Shown here in pieces: positions 23,064 through 34,091 of a stretch of DNA of 64,000 nt (its first letter is position 1; each line of letters begins with the position of its first letter). Where the stretch lies: assembly GCA_036365145.1 (NCBI GenBank), contig JAEOAD010000012.1, positions 42,662,501-42,726,500 of the forward strand, given 5' to 3'. The position numbers and the translations under genes are program-made. This DNA comes from Orientallactaga sibirica (taxonomy: Eukaryota; Chordata; Mammalia; Rodentia; Dipodidae). The notes under the pieces were generated by a model. That model saw only the letters and a program-made list of their open reading frames with translations. It searched no databases and was not told the DNA's origin.

Positions 23064-23475
23064 ACATTTTTATTGATATAAAATATTTGACACAAACAAC
23101 TTCACAGGGCTAACCTTGTAACTATATTGGGTACATTTTTATTTTCTTAAAATATTTGACACAAACAACTTAAGGAAGAAAGTTTTTATCCTGGCTCACA
23201 GTTTGAGGTTTAGTTAGCTGTATAAGGCAAAGGAGTCAAACCACAGGGGATGAGTCAGAGCTGGTCACATTCTATCCACAGTCATGAAGAAGAGAGAGAT
23301 GACTGCTGGTGATAATCTGGCTTTCTCCTTTTGATTAAGTCCAGGACCCTAGCCCTAGGAATCATGTTACCTACTGTTAGGGTGGGTTTTCCACAATTAA
23401 CCTATTCTATAATCTCCCTCACAGACATGTCCAGAGATCTGTCTACTAGGTAGTTCTAGATTCAATCAATTTAAT
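23064..23475 (-). mobile_element. Rodent LTR-like element, antisense, with duplicated end
   Basis: Similar in layout to 21462-21785: 'aatatttgacacaaacaact', 'taaggaagaaagtttttatc', 'ctggctcacagtttgaggtt', 'ctggtcacattctatccaca', 'ctccctcacagacatgtcca' and 'agttctagattcaatcaatt'. Its end is duplicated: the block from acatttttatt to cacaaacaactt occurs at 23064-23102 and again at 23133-23171, 69 bp apart. Confidence 0.55.
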
Positions 23476-24720
23476 AATGATGAACAATAGTAATAGGTAT
23501 TATGATTTAAAAAATAATAAACAATTTGGGAAGAAAGACTAAGAGTATTCCAATTCTGGCATTATCTGCTAATGCCTCCTTTAAATCATGTAAATACCTT
23601 TTCCTAAAGTTTACTCTCTGCAAAAATTCTCCTTGTACCATCCATCACTGTCATGAGGTTTTCGTCAGCTGATCCTTGCAATTTTGTTGCTGCTTCTGAC
23701 TTGAAATGATAGGGAGATGAATGAATTGATAAATGGATGAATGAGTGCGTGCTAACTCTGTGCTGTCTTGTTCTGAGTGGCTGGAACTCAGTCAGACAGC
23801 ACTGATGGGGAATGTGGGAAAGGAAAGTGCTTCTAAGCCCACATTAATGACACTCTGCCATGTTATAGCCCAATGATTCCTCCAACTGATGGGGGACACA
23901 CTGCTGCACAGAACACTAAGGAATTTAAAATAGTTCACAGCTCTCCTTGCATGATTAGAGCATGTAATTAAGTGTATCTGACTTCTTAGTCCAATGAAGT
24001 TTTCTCTTTAAATACGTCTTTAAACTAATATGAACAAAATACAATAATGTGGTAACATCTAAAAATTTCAAATATTCCTTTTTTCTACACTTGACTAGCA
24101 GTTTCACTCTTTGAAGATAACTATTATATATAATTGTCTATGTGTCTTCCTGTAGTAATTGTAAGCATAAAAGCACATGTGAGTTTCTGTATATATCCTT
24201 ACCCTGACAGGATTGTATTAAATGTATATTTAGAAGCTATCTCATCAGTTATTAATTTATTTTATAATTTTTTACACTGCCAAATTAAGACAAACATTAC
24301 TTTCAATATTATAAAAATACATTTATATTATGTTTAAATCAATATTAAAATTAAATTTTACCTATGCTTCCCTGACACCAAATGCAAGTATTTGCATTTT
24401 AAAGTTAATTGAAGAATAGTTTTCACTTTATTTGGCATACTTGAATTGATTCCTTTTCTACTTTTTTACAGTTATATCAATTATCTTTACTACTTTTAGT
24501 AACAAGTTTGTAACTTCTGCTTCTTCCATGACCTTTAGCATCTAGGACCAACTTCCTTATTTCTGAAGCACAGGCTACTCTTAAACCCATTCTCTTTTAG
24601 CTCTATAGTAAAAGTCTTAGTTGGGATATAGCTGCACAGCTAAAGACTAAATCCTTAGACTGCCTTGTTGCTAAATGCAATTATGTGCTAAATATTTTGC
24701 TTATGTGATTTAGAAGTGAT
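23476..24720. other. AT-rich stretch, nothing assigned
   Basis: No gene or repeat recognised. The short ORF at 24134-24337 is at chance level. Confidence 0.45.
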
Positions 24721-24725
24721 GCGAT

Positions 24726-25142
24726 TTAGCCTTGATGTACTTGATCACATGTTATAAGCACTCTGTTCTTTTCCTCTCTCCCTGGATGGAAAGGTGGCCT
24801 TTGGTGACGACATGGAAGCCATAGATTGAACTCTGCAGAACTATCATAGCCTTGATGTCTGAAAGTGTGCCTAGAGAAGAGGCAGGTGCCAGTATTGAGG
24901 ATAACATGAAGGGAAAAGAAACTTCTGTCTCCTTTGAGTTGTAGTATTTTGGGAGTGTCTTTGTTAGGTTTTAACACTAACAACAAAAATCCTCCGTAGC
25001 TCTGCTCCACTGTTCTTTCACTTTGCATCTGCTCTATCATGCAGGGTTTATGCAACTCATGTCCTGACCAGATCCTCTTAGTGCTCCCTGCGTCTAGCCA
25101 CAAAACAATCCTCCCCTGCCAGCTCCTGCCACTATTTGTCAA
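24726..25142 (-). other. Longest ORF of the window (138 codons), unassigned
   Basis: An ATG-initiated minus-strand frame of 138 codons, the longest uninterrupted frame here, in a segment more GC-rich than its flanks. I recognise no domain, signal peptide or membrane segment in the translation. It contains two C-terminal basic patches and no obvious repeats. There is no visible splice context, CpG-rich promoter, polyadenylation signal or neighbouring exon. It may be a chance frame in an ancient unidentified repeat, a retrocopy fragment or an exon; I favour non-functional sequence. Confidence 0.2.
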
Positions 25143-25480
25143 AAATTTCTCTCAATTTACACCTGGAATCACCAAGGAGTTACCACCTTCATAGCCATGC
25201 CTGGCCAATGATTGATTGGCAGCAACTAGCTCAGCTGCCTTGACCGCTGAGAAGGATAATGTTGAAACATGTTTTATATTGTCTCCTAGAGTTCCAAGCA
25301 GTATTGTACTTTACTTGCCCACATCAAAATGTTGATTGATAATGCACTCTAAATTTGGCTTATACCTTATTTATATTATGTGCTTTTCCTTTGCCAACAC
25401 TTCTTGGCGACAACTCTCAAATATGGTAATTGTTCTTAAATCCAAATTTCTTTCTCTCTCCCCACCCCTCTCTTCCTTTT
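25143..25480. other. Unassigned stretch
   Basis: No gene or repeat recognised. Confidence 0.4.
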
Positions 25481-25489
25481 TACTTTTTT

Positions 25490-25500
25490 ATTTCTTTTTC

Positions 25501-25536
<36 letters not shown>
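25490..25536. repeat. (TTTTC)n / poly-T low-complexity run
   Basis: Several ttttc repeats ending in a 16-base T-run at 25521-25536. It could be the tail of a minus-strand retroposon, but the sequence after it (from 25537) is not one I recognise. Confidence 0.85.
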
Positions 25537-25647
25537 GCTTGATAAGTAACTGAACTTAAGTAGGGTGAAATTTGGCATTGGAGGCTGGCCTTAGATATGA
25601 GATTTTGAAGTTGAAGAGATTGCTACTTAAATCATAATAAGAATGCT

Positions 25648-25700
25648 ATCTCCATCTCCCTCTCTCTCTCTGTCTCTCTCTCTCTCTCCCTTTCTCTCTG
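25648..25700. repeat. (CT)n microsatellite
   Basis: Polypyrimidine run with interrupted ct repeats. Confidence 0.9.
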
Positions 25701-25862
25701 TTCTCAGTAAGAGCCTCTTGTGGCAATAGAGGGCAAAACCCTTGGTCCTAGATCATAGGTTTTCATGATATGTTGGTATAAGAAAAGTAAAGACCACTAT
25801 TGCCATTCAGAAGTGTCTCTGAAAGCACAAGGGAAAAATCTCCCTTAATAAATATAACTTCA

Positions 25863-26068
25863 GGGGCTGGAAATATGCATAAGTGGTTACAGAATTTGCC
25901 TGCAGACATAATAATGCAGGTTCAATTCTCCAGTACCCACATAAACACAGATTCACAAAATGCCACAGGCATCTGGAGTTTGTTTTCAATGGCTAGAGAC
26001 TTCGGTGTGCCCATTCTCTCTTTGTGTGTCTTCTTGAAAATAAGTAAATACAAATATTTCAAAAAAAA
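25863..26068 (+). mobile_element. tRNA-derived SINE (DIP-like)
   Basis: 'ggggctggaaatatgcataa', 'ggttcaattctccagtaccc', 'ggcatctggagtttgttttc', 'cggtgtgcccattctctctt', A-rich tail with 'aaataagtaaatac'. The flanks taaatataacttcag (25848-25862) and taaacataccttcag (about 26069-26083) are a target duplication with two mismatches. Confidence 0.9.
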
Positions 26069-26084
26069 ATAAACATACCTTCAG

Positions 26085-27404
26085 CCAGTACTCCATGGAA
26101 GGAAGATGTGGTCTTAGATAAGGAACACCTGGAAAGTGGTACCTAGTTTCTATGGAAACTGATCTGTGATGAAGTGTGAAAAGACACAGGTGAAAGAAGG
26201 CTTATCTTAGAAGACATGGAGAAATCATTACTATATAATACTAGAGTTGATTTGCTATTGTTAACTGCCATGAAATTCCTGAAGGAAGATTACAAAAGGC
26301 AGGTGAGCTAATGATTAATGAAGGGACTGAGCCAAACCATAACATCTATGTGAACATCATAGAGAATCAAAAATAGTGCCCCTAAGGGCACAGCATCTGA
26401 TGAAAATCATAAATTCCTGATTTTAAGTGCAATGCATTTGTATAGCAGATTGGATTCATGGATCTTGTACATCAATGACAGGGCAGGGAATAAGTGGGGG
26501 CCTTAAAGTTAGATGAAGATATTTCAGTGAATGGGTTTGAGAAGCCAGAATACCAATATCCTCCTGAGTTCAAGGACAGTACTAGTCTAATGTTCTCAGA
26601 AAAAGCAGCTCCCATGTTTGCTTTCCACAAGTCTTCTTCTGCCTCTCCACATTGCCTTTGGATCACTAATAAGAAATGTGTAGTGAAGTACACCAAAACA
26701 GGAGGAAAGGGGTGATTTATCAAAAGAAGCAGAAGTAAGATCTGGTTATATATAGTAACAGTGTGAGAGAGAATACCACCCAGGTTGACTCTTGAAATAC
26801 TGGATGGGGATAGTGAGGATGAGGCTAGAATAAAGGACTGTATGGTAAATGTTAGGGACTATGTGCCTATAAATCAGGATTAACATTTCTGGAAATATGA
26901 CCATGAGTGGATCCTATCTTGTCATGGAGATGATGCCTTAAAGTTTGGAATAATAGCACAGTATTGATGAGCTAGCTAGAACAGCCTATGCAAGACTTAG
27001 AAGGAGTAAAAGATTCAGAAATAGTCATGTTAAAATGACTTTATTGCATAAGTCTGGAAAAATCGCTGATATGATCATGTTTCTTGGAAGCACCCAGGGG
27101 ATGTTCTCTTACTAAAATGATAAGGAATTTACTACCAACAAAGGTGCCACCAGTGATTAGAACCATGGTGGTGGTTATCTGTGTAGTGGTGGATTGAGAA
27201 GACAAGATGCTTACATGGAATTTGATTTTCAAGTGTCAGTATGGATTTTAAAAAAGGCATATTTGACATCAGGTGGCAGCACCTCACCATCAACAACAGT
27301 CTCAATGACACGCAGGGGACTTTTGGCAATCCATTTTAGTTAATGGGCTGTAGAGCTAGTCATGAGACAGATGGGCAGTTACATAGAGTATTACTCGACA
27401 TGTA
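26085..27404. other. Unassigned stretch with overlapping ORFs on both strands
   Basis: No repeat family recognised. ORFs at 26472-26723 (minus, 83 codons) and 26494-26715 (plus, 73 codons) overlap one another. Neither has a recognisable domain, and at most one could be real. Confidence 0.4.
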
Positions 27405-27405
27405 T

Positions 27406-27602
27406 CAGGGTGAGTAAACTACAGCCTGTGGGCCAAATATAGTCTTTTGTCAGTGAAACACAGTCAAATCTATTTACTTACCTATTATTTATGGCTGCTT
27501 TGTGCTACAATGACAAATTTAAGTAAGTGCAATGAAAGCTGTATAGCCTGCAAAGCCATAAAGTATTTACTATCCAGACCTTTCTAGAAGTTTTCTGACT
27601 TC
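27406..27602 (+). mobile_element. hAT-Charlie type non-autonomous DNA transposon
   Basis: 'cagggtgagtaaactacagc' plus 'ctgtgggccaaatat', then 'ttatggctgctttgtgctac', 'tgcaaagccataaagtattt' and 'actatccagacctttctaga'. This is the layout of an ancient mammalian hAT MITE whose ends read caggggtcggcaaact... (terminal inverted repeat). The subfamily name is left open. Confidence 0.65.
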
Positions 27603-28210
27603 TGACCTACATAATCAAAGAAGGTCAAGAATGAGTGAGAAGAAGATTGATGTCAGGCTATATAATAGAAAACCAGGATCCTTGTTCTTAGACCTTAGCC
27701 AGTTTTTAGACTTAGAGTTATTGATTGAAAAAACCAGGACCCTACAGAAGGAATGTATAAAAAAATTCAGCATCCATTTCCTCACCCCATTCCTCCATTA
27801 ATTTAGTCGAATGATTTCATAAAATGGATAAAAATTAGTAGACAGATATTTTGAGAACCCTCAGATATATGTTCTGAGTTTATAAGTACCAGAAGATACA
27901 AACTCAATATGTCCCCAATTTTCTAAGAGATATGTGATAAAGTCCTAATCTGTCCTCACTTCATAGACCTAAAAGGTAGTCATTTCTATGGTCCACGTGG
28001 GCATATCCAAGTTGGACAAATATTTTAACTGGTATATATTTCACATCAGTTTATTTTTTGGAAATATGATCCTGAGCTAGTCCTATCATTCCTTGAATCT
28101 TGGATTGATAACGTGCAACAGTGCAACAAATAAACTTGCTAGACCTGCCTGAGTAAAGCATTGTAGAAAAAGTATTGAACATATTAGAATAAATCTGTTA
28201 CTTAAAGCTG
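27603..28210. other. AT-rich stretch, nothing assigned
   Basis: No gene or repeat recognised. Confidence 0.4.
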
Positions 28211-28214
28211 TTCT

Positions 28215-28352
28215 ACTTAAGTATAAGCCAGAGCTAATCAGTGAGACCCTGTCTCAAAAACAAAATTAAAAATAATAAAATAAAATATATGGTGCTGAAC
28301 AGACAGCAAAATTGTTAATGGACTTGCCTAGAAAGCAAGTGTGATCTCCCCA
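28215..28352 (+). mobile_element. SINE fragments (B1/B4-like tail, then tRNA-like head)
   Basis: 'cagtgagaccctgtctcaaa' with an A-rich tail to about 28288 is the end of a B1/B4-type SINE. 'gctgaacagacagcaaaatt' with 'gttaatggacttgcctagaa' and 'agcaagtgtgatctcccc' is the head of a tRNA-type SINE that stops where L1 sequence starts. Confidence 0.5.
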
Positions 28353-28354
28353 AA

Positions 28355-29572
28355 AAAACTTTTAAAAAATGATTAACATCCTTAGCTATCAGACAGATAC
28401 AAATTAAAACAACTATGCAAATTCTACCTTACTCCAATCAGACAGATACAAATTAAAACAACTATGCAAATTCTACCTTACTCCAAGAAGGATGGCGATC
28501 ATGAAGTAATCAAACAATAAAAGTTGGTGAGGAGGCCAGGAAACAGGAACCCTCATCCATTGCTGGTAGGAGTGCAAACTTGTACAACCACTATGGAAAT
28601 CAATACAGGGAGTCTTGAAAAAGATGAAAATTGAACTAGCAGTGGACCCAGCCATTCCTCTACTGGACATCCATCCCAAAAACTCCACTCTTCACTGCAG
28701 AAATACTTGCTCACCCATGTTTATAGCTGCTCAATTCACAGTAGCTAAGAACTGGTATCATCCCAGATGTCCATTGTTTGATCAGTACATAATGAAGATG
28801 TGGTACATCTACACAAAGAAATTATACTCAGCAGTAAGAAAAAATGATATAATGAACTATTCAGTAAAATTGATGGACTTGGAACAGATTATACTAAGTG
28901 AACTCACACAAGCATAGAAAGACAAACTCTGTATGTACTCTTTCATCTGAGGTTCCTAAACTGATGATCTGATAATAAGGGTCCTGGACAGGGTGGGATG
29001 AAGCCTACCCCTAAAACCTTTGACTCTGCTTGCAACTTCTAGTACCAGAAATTGGTTACAGTCCACATTGAGCTGCTTATTAGAGAGACCTATGAGGTCC
29101 CCAAATCAGACAGGCTTCTGTCAGAACCATTGACTACCCATTTGAGGTAAAAGTTAAGACCTTATTGCTAAAGACACAACATGCTGCTGATGAGGAACAT
29201 AGATCTGGCTGAACCTGGAAGGAAGCCAGTTCCCAGATGGTTAGCCTGTATAAGTGCTATAAAGTGTTACAAGAGCTGCTGAGAGAAAATGACCAACAAT
29301 GTTGTTAGCAAGCAGAGAACACCGCTTTATGAAAACAACCAACCTTACAAAATGTACAGACCTTTGAAATAGTGGCACACAGCCTAGGTGGGTAACCAAT
29401 GGCTCTTTGATCGGTTATGAGATCTGCTCAGTGGAAAGGAATGCATGGAACTAGGAACCAAATCAGAACTGTATGGAGACCAAGATAATGGACTCCATGA
29501 GAAGCTCCCACTAGCCTCCACCCAAAAGTGAGTAAACACCCATCAATATCTCTCTAAAATAACAATGCTTAT
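28355..29572 (+). mobile_element. L1 LINE: C-terminal end of ORF2 and 3' UTR
   Basis: Plus-strand L1. The ORF2 C-terminal region shows the well-known landmarks 'atccattgctggtaggagtg', 'ggacccagccattcctctac', 'cacccatgtttatagctgct', 'cagatgtccattgtttgatc', 'ttggaacagattatactaag' and 'tgaactcacacaagcataga'. A 100-codon open piece remains at 28615-28917 within the ORF2 frame. The 3' UTR follows (28930-29560) and shares blocks with the antisense L1 3' UTR at 11.9-13.2 kb (gacctatgaggtccccaaat, aatagtggcacacagcc). It is 5'-truncated, and a LTR was inserted near its 3' end. Confidence 0.9.
28388..28486 (+). repeat. Exact 49-bp tandem duplication inside L1 ORF2
   Basis: Unit 28388-28436 (starting atcagacagatacaaatta) is repeated exactly at 28437-28485, with the identity running one base further. 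The duplicated segment belongs to the conserved 'gatacaaattaaaacaactat' part of ORF2. Because 49 is not a multiple of three, it shifts the reading frame. The absence of mismatches suggests a recent duplication after insertion. Confidence 0.97.
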
Positions 29573-29850
29573 TGTAGTACACGGGTTCGGATCACTGAGA
29601 TGAACTTCCAAACCAGGCACAGTTATGGAAAAAAGGATACTTATTGAAGCTTACACATCCAGGGGAAGTTCCATAATGGCAGAGTAAGTTGGCCTCTCTC
29701 ATAAGACAAAGTAGAGAAAGAGAAGCCCCAAGACCCCAAACCCAAAAACCACACCACAAACAAGTACAGTTCAGGAACTCCAGACACTTTGCGTATCTTT
29801 ACACTGGAATTAAAAATCCACCACCATACTTTAGGGCTGGACACTAAGAT
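29573..29850 (-). mobile_element. LTR of the TGTGGTAGTTTGAA...CTACA family, antisense, truncated
   Basis: Begins tgtagtacacgggttcgg, then 'gagatgaacttccaaaccag', 'gcacagttatgg', 'ttattgaagcttacacatcc' and 'aggggaagttccataatggc', the same order as the complete copy at 31137-31491. It stops in 'catactttagggctggacac', before the family's other end. The 67-codon minus-strand ORF in it is not a gene. The family fits ERVL-MaLR-like LTRs of rodents; the name is not certain. Confidence 0.8.
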
Positions 29851-29922
29851 AGTATGATGAGTCCGTACAAATTTTCTATTTAATAAAAAAATTTAAACCC
29901 AAACTTTTATATAACAAAAGTG

Positions 29923-30051
29923 CTGGTCATGGTGACACACACTTGTTAACCTATCACTAAGGAAGTGGAAATAGGTGGATTCAAGAAGTCCACTGGCAGG
30001 CTAGTCTAGTCTAATTAGGTAAATTTCAGACCAATGAGAGCCCTTCTTTTA
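29923..30051 (+). mobile_element. B4-like SINE fragment, interrupted by a B1
   Basis: 'tgctggtcatggtgacacac' resembles a B1-like core, followed by 'ccactggcaggctagtctag' and 'gtaaatttcagaccaatgag', which fits a B4 middle. The next base marks a B1 insertion; a short continuation follows at 30266. Confidence 0.5.
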
Positions 30052-30065
30052 TTTATTTATTTTTA

Positions 30066-30118
<53 letters not shown>

Positions 30119-30265
30119 TGGTTTTTCAAGGTAGGGTTTCACTCTAGCTCAGGCTGACCTGGAAATTAACTATGTAGTCTCAGGGTGGCCTCGAACTCAC
30201 AGAGATCCTCCTACCTCTGCTTCTGGAGTGCTGGGATTAAAGGCTTGTGCCGCCAAGCCTGGCCA
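30052..30265 (-). mobile_element. B1-type SINE, antisense, perfect 13-bp target duplication
   Basis: (TTA)n/T-rich tail (30052-30120), then 'caaggtagggtttcactcta', 'gctgacctggaaattaacta', 'cagggtggcctcgaactcac' and 'gtgctgggattaaaggcttg'. It is flanked by agcccttctttta at 30039-30051 and 30266-30278, an exact match. It is inserted in the B4-like fragment. Confidence 0.95.
30070..30118. repeat. (ATT)n microsatellite at a B1 tail
   Basis: About 16 att units grown from the poly-A tail of the antisense B1. Confidence 0.95.
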
Positions 30266-30278
30266 AGCCCTTCTTTTA

Positions 30279-31131
30279 AAAAATTGTGGGCAGCATTCCT
30301 GAGAAAAGAAATCTGAGGTTTATCTTTTTACATACACACACCACACAATTCATCCTTCAGAAATACAAAACACAAATAATGTAAATTACATAAGTAATTT
30401 TGATGCAGAATAAAATACGTGATATAGGAATAAGAGAGTCTTGTTTAGGCAATGTAATTTTCCTACATCTAGTTTTGCTAATTCATTTGTAGTAGAGGGG
30501 CAAGCATAATTATCTAGTTTGTTGTATTATGAAAGAGCTACAACTTACCATAGAGGTTAGGACTAGAAATGTTTCTATTTTTAATTATAAGTATAGCAAT
30601 ATAATAAAGAATATTAATAAAAGATATTAAGAATATATGATGTTGAAAATCAGAGTTTATAGCATTGACCACAAAGAGGGGATACTTTGACAAATTGTGT
30701 GTAGTGGGAGTAATAAGAAGAAAGGAAAGAAATGTGAATTCAGAATCCACAGGAGGAGAATTTCAAAGAGAAGGCAAAGATCAACAGGGAGTTGAATTAG
30801 ATAAGAACAATAAGGAACATTTTGGCTATGTACTACCCTGAAATTGTAGAAGAACAATTTCCAAGGCTGGCAGATTCAAACTGTAGTGGGTTGAAAAGGA
30901 AGGTAAAGTATTTAGAGTTGTTATTCTCTACAAAAGAAGGGAAGAGTGTCATAGTGATTGGTGCTCATAAAGAATGTAGGGGTTAACCAGAGGACACAAA
31001 ATTTTGTGTAGAAATAAATACATATTGCTGCTATATACAATAGCTTTATAGAACAAGTTTCTCATCAAATCTTATGTCTTGTCAAGACCTAAGAAAGAGA
31101 AGACTTTCTTATTTCCATAAGTTACTTTTCC
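30279..31131. other. Unassigned AT-rich stretch
   Basis: Two antisense ORFs (30538-30857) overlap and show no recognisable domain. No repeat family recognised. Confidence 0.45.
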
Positions 31132-31136
31132 ACTTC

Positions 31137-31491
31137 TGTAGCAGACAGCTTCAGGTTCGCTGAGATGAACTTCCAGACCAGGCACAGTTATGGAGGAAGG
31201 GATATTATTTATTGAAGCTTAAAGAGCCAGGGAAGTTCCATAACAGCAGAAGAAGCTGGCCTGCCTTCACAGGGCCAAGCAGAGAGAGAAAAAACACAAG
31301 CCCCAAAGCACAGCATACCTCAGGAACTCCTACTGGGCACACTTTGCATATCTTTACAATGGAATCTCAAGCCCACCATCACACCTGAAGATCTGCCCAG
31401 AGACACTGCCTCCAGACAAGTGGCTGCAGATGCAAACTATAAACTAATAAAATATTGAATATATTGGGGGCCATATATTCAAACTACCACA
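31137..31491 (-). mobile_element. Complete solo LTR, perfect 5-bp target duplication
   Basis: A 355-bp element starting TGTAGCAGACAGC and ending CTACCACA on the plus strand, so antisense to the copy at 52822-53174. The flanks are ACTTC at 31132-31136 and ACTTC at 31492-31496, an exact 5-bp target duplication as made by ERV/MaLR integration. No internal retroviral sequence is present, so this is a solo LTR left by recombination, or a single LTR. Such LTRs carry promoter and polyadenylation signals; none is tested here. Confidence 0.9.
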
Positions 31492-31496
31492 ACTTC

Positions 31497-32140
31497 CATC
31501 TCCGATTCTCTATTTTATCTTATAATTGCAATATTTCTTTTGATCCTTGCCAGAGAATATGGCTACAAGTTGCTCACTGAACTGGTACAAATGCAACATT
31601 TCAAGTTTTTTCCAGAGATGGGCCATTGTTTTGAATCTATTATGCCCTGGGAAAGAAATGAAAAGGTGAAATGTAAGCTGGTGTATTTTTCTGCAGCTTG
31701 TTTTAATTTACAAAGAATGGTTCAATAGCACCTAATTGCGGTGTCCCCACAATAGAATTGAAAAGTGCAACTTGTGGGATTTTTTTCCCCACATAAGAGT
31801 GATTACAAACATGAAGAAAACCCCAGTGGGCAGTTTATCGTTCAATATGGATTTAATGTAACTGATCCACTGGTTTGTTAAAACAAAAAGTCTTCTTTTA
31901 GTTAGCTCTGTGTAGATGATTTCTTGGCCAGTTATTGAAACAAAGGTTCATATATAGTAGACAGTATCTACCCCCTCCCTAAATTTTATTATTTGACAGA
32001 GAAAGAGGGAGAGAGAGAGAGAGAGTCATCATAGCCAGGATCTTCAAGTCCTGCATCCTTGTATGATTTACAGTATGCTGCTGGAAAACACTCCCCCCAA
32101 ATAAACAATGAGCAAGCAAACAAGTGAAAACAACAAAATA
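31497..32140. other. Unassigned stretch
   Basis: Holds a (GA)n run at 31990-32026, possibly a SINE tail remnant. A 62-codon ORF at 31540-31728 is not supported as a gene. Confidence 0.45.
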
Positions 32141-32144
32141 TTAT

Positions 32145-32296
32145 TTTATATATATTTTTTGAGGTAGGGTCTCACTCTGGCCCAGGCTGACCTGGAATTA
32201 ACTACGTAGTCTCAGGGTGGCCTTGAACTCATGGCGATCCTCCTACCTCTGCCTCCCGAGTGCTGGGATTAAAGGTGTGCGCCACCACGCCCGGCT
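32145..32296 (-). mobile_element. B1-type SINE, antisense
   Basis: 'tttttgaggtagggtctcac', 'ggcccaggctgacctggaat', 'agtctcagggtggccttgaa', 'tcctcctacctctgcctccc', 'gagtgctgggattaaaggtg' and 'gcgccaccacgcccggc'. Close to the B1 consensus seen elsewhere in the window, so fairly young. No clear target duplication. Confidence 0.95.
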
Positions 32297-32546
32297 TATT
32301 TTTCTCTATTTTTGAGACCATGGGACCAAAATTGGTCTCAAACATGCTTTATAGCTGAAGATGACCTTCAACTCCTGACCTTCCTGTCAATAACTTCTAA
32401 GTACCAAGGTGCAGTCATGCACGATGGTCAGATAAAATGTATTTTAATTATAACTTTATAATAAGAAATTGATCAGCAAAGCAAATCACTATACTAGATG
32501 TTCTAAAGAGGATTATCAATATGGTTTGCCTTACTGATAATCTTTG

Positions 32547-33800
32547 TATTTATTTATTTATTTATTTATTTACTGACAACTTCCTTAATTGTAGACAATA
32601 TTTTGTGGTACTTCCATCCCTCCCTCCACTTTCCCCTTTGAAACTCCACTCTCCATCATATCCCCTCCCCCTCTCAATCACTCTTTTCATTTTGATGTCA
32701 TCATCTTTTCCTCCTACTATGATGGTCTTGTGTAGGTTGTTTCAGGCACTGTGAAGTCATGGACATCCAGGCCATTTTGTGTCTGGAGGATCATGTTGTA
32801 AGGAGTCCTACCCTTCTTTCTGCCACCTCTTCTGTAATGGACCCTGAACCTTGGAAGGTGTGTTAGAAATATTTCAGTGCTGAGCACTCCTCTGTCCCTT
32901 CTTCTCAGTACCATGGTGCCCTCTGAGTCATCCCAAAGTCACTACCATCTGGAAAAAGAAGCTTCTCTAACCAAAAGTGAGAGTAGCATTAATATATGGA
33001 TATAGACATTAAGAGAAGTGCTTACTGGGCAGTTTGGTGAGCATAGTACATACATTTAGCCAGACACCAGCAGGCGTTATACCCTTAGGGCTCATGACTA
33101 CCCCTGTTGTAGGGATTTAGTACCAGGGATGTATTCCTTCCCATGGAGCAGGCCTCCAGTCCAATTAGAGAGTGGTTGGTTTCCCCCATAACAGACATGC
33201 CACTATTGCACCCATTGGCTCATTTGGCCTGGCTGGCCAAATTTAAAGCTTGCAGTATTCACTGTTGAGTACCTCCACTGGTGATTTCTCTCTGTCCCAT
33301 TGAACTGCATGCATCATAGCTTTCTCCAACTTTCTGTTGGCTGGTCCACATGGAGGCTTTCAGCTCAGCTCCAGCAGGATTTCTTAGTGACCTTACAGCC
33401 CAAATATGTGGAGTCTTCACAATAGGGTCTTACCATCTATTCCTGGTGGGAAACAAAGGCAATGGCCTATAATGTTTGGAAGGTATTTGTGACCTCCCTG
33501 GCCAACAACTCACTGGAAGGTATCCCATCCCTGGCACTGAAAAATTTCTAGTACCAATATATTGTTCCATTGTCCAGAATAGTAGGTTTCCATATGACTT
33601 AGTTTTATCCTCTTAGATTCTGATTAGCCCTCCCTCCACCTTTCCTTTATTCAGTCTCTTCCCCTGACCTCACTTAGGCCTTTTCATTCCCAGCAATCTG
33701 TTCTTCTACTTACATATATAAAATGCCCTCCTATTAAGTCCCCCTTCCCTCCCTTTCTATTCCCTTTATATCCCCTTTCTAGCTTCTAGCTCTTACTGAT
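32547..33800 (-). mobile_element. L1 (Lx-like) 3' UTR, antisense
   Basis: Begins at the (TTTA)n poly-A equivalent at 32547-32573 with 'tgacaacttccttaattgta', then 'tatgatggtcttgtgtaggt', 'ccaaagtcactaccatctgg' with 'aaaaagaagcttctctaacc', 'gctcatgactacccctgttg', 'ccactattgcacccattggc', 'tgtcccattgaactgcatgc' and 'caggatttcttagtgacctt'. I recognise this as a rodent L1 3' UTR of Lx-like type, different from the 3' UTR type at 12, 28 and 59 kb. No ORF2 remains. The ORFs here are spurious. Confidence 0.75.
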
Positions 33801-33814
33801 AATCTTTCTCTCCC

Positions 33815-33817
<3 letters not shown>

Positions 33818-33851
<34 letters not shown>
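33818..33851. repeat. (TG)n microsatellite
   Basis: Seventeen gt dinucleotides, uninterrupted. Confidence 0.95.
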
Positions 33852-33852
<1 letters not shown>

Positions 33853-33909
33853 TGTTTGCCTTCACCCTCTCTTCTTGTATGCTTAATATATTTGATACCA
33901 AAAATATTT

Positions 33910-34076
33910 TATTTATTTATTTATTTTTTTTGCTTTTTCGAGGTAGGTCTCACTCTGGCTCAAGCTGACCTGGAATTCACTATGTAGTCTCAGGGTGGAC
34001 TCGAACTCTCAGCGATCCTCCTACCTTTGCCTCCCGAGTGCTGGGATTAAAGGTGTGTGCCACCACGCCCAGCTCA
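33910..34076 (-). mobile_element. B1-type SINE, antisense, perfect 15-bp target duplication
   Basis: (TTTA)n/T-rich tail, 'ttttcgaggtaggtctcact', 'gacctggaattcactatgta', 'ctcagggtggactcgaactc', 'gagtgctgggattaaaggtg' and 'gccaccacgcccagct'. The direct repeat ataccaaaaatattt lies at 33895-33909 and 34077-34091. Confidence 0.95.
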
Positions 34077-34091
34077 ATACCAAAAATATTT

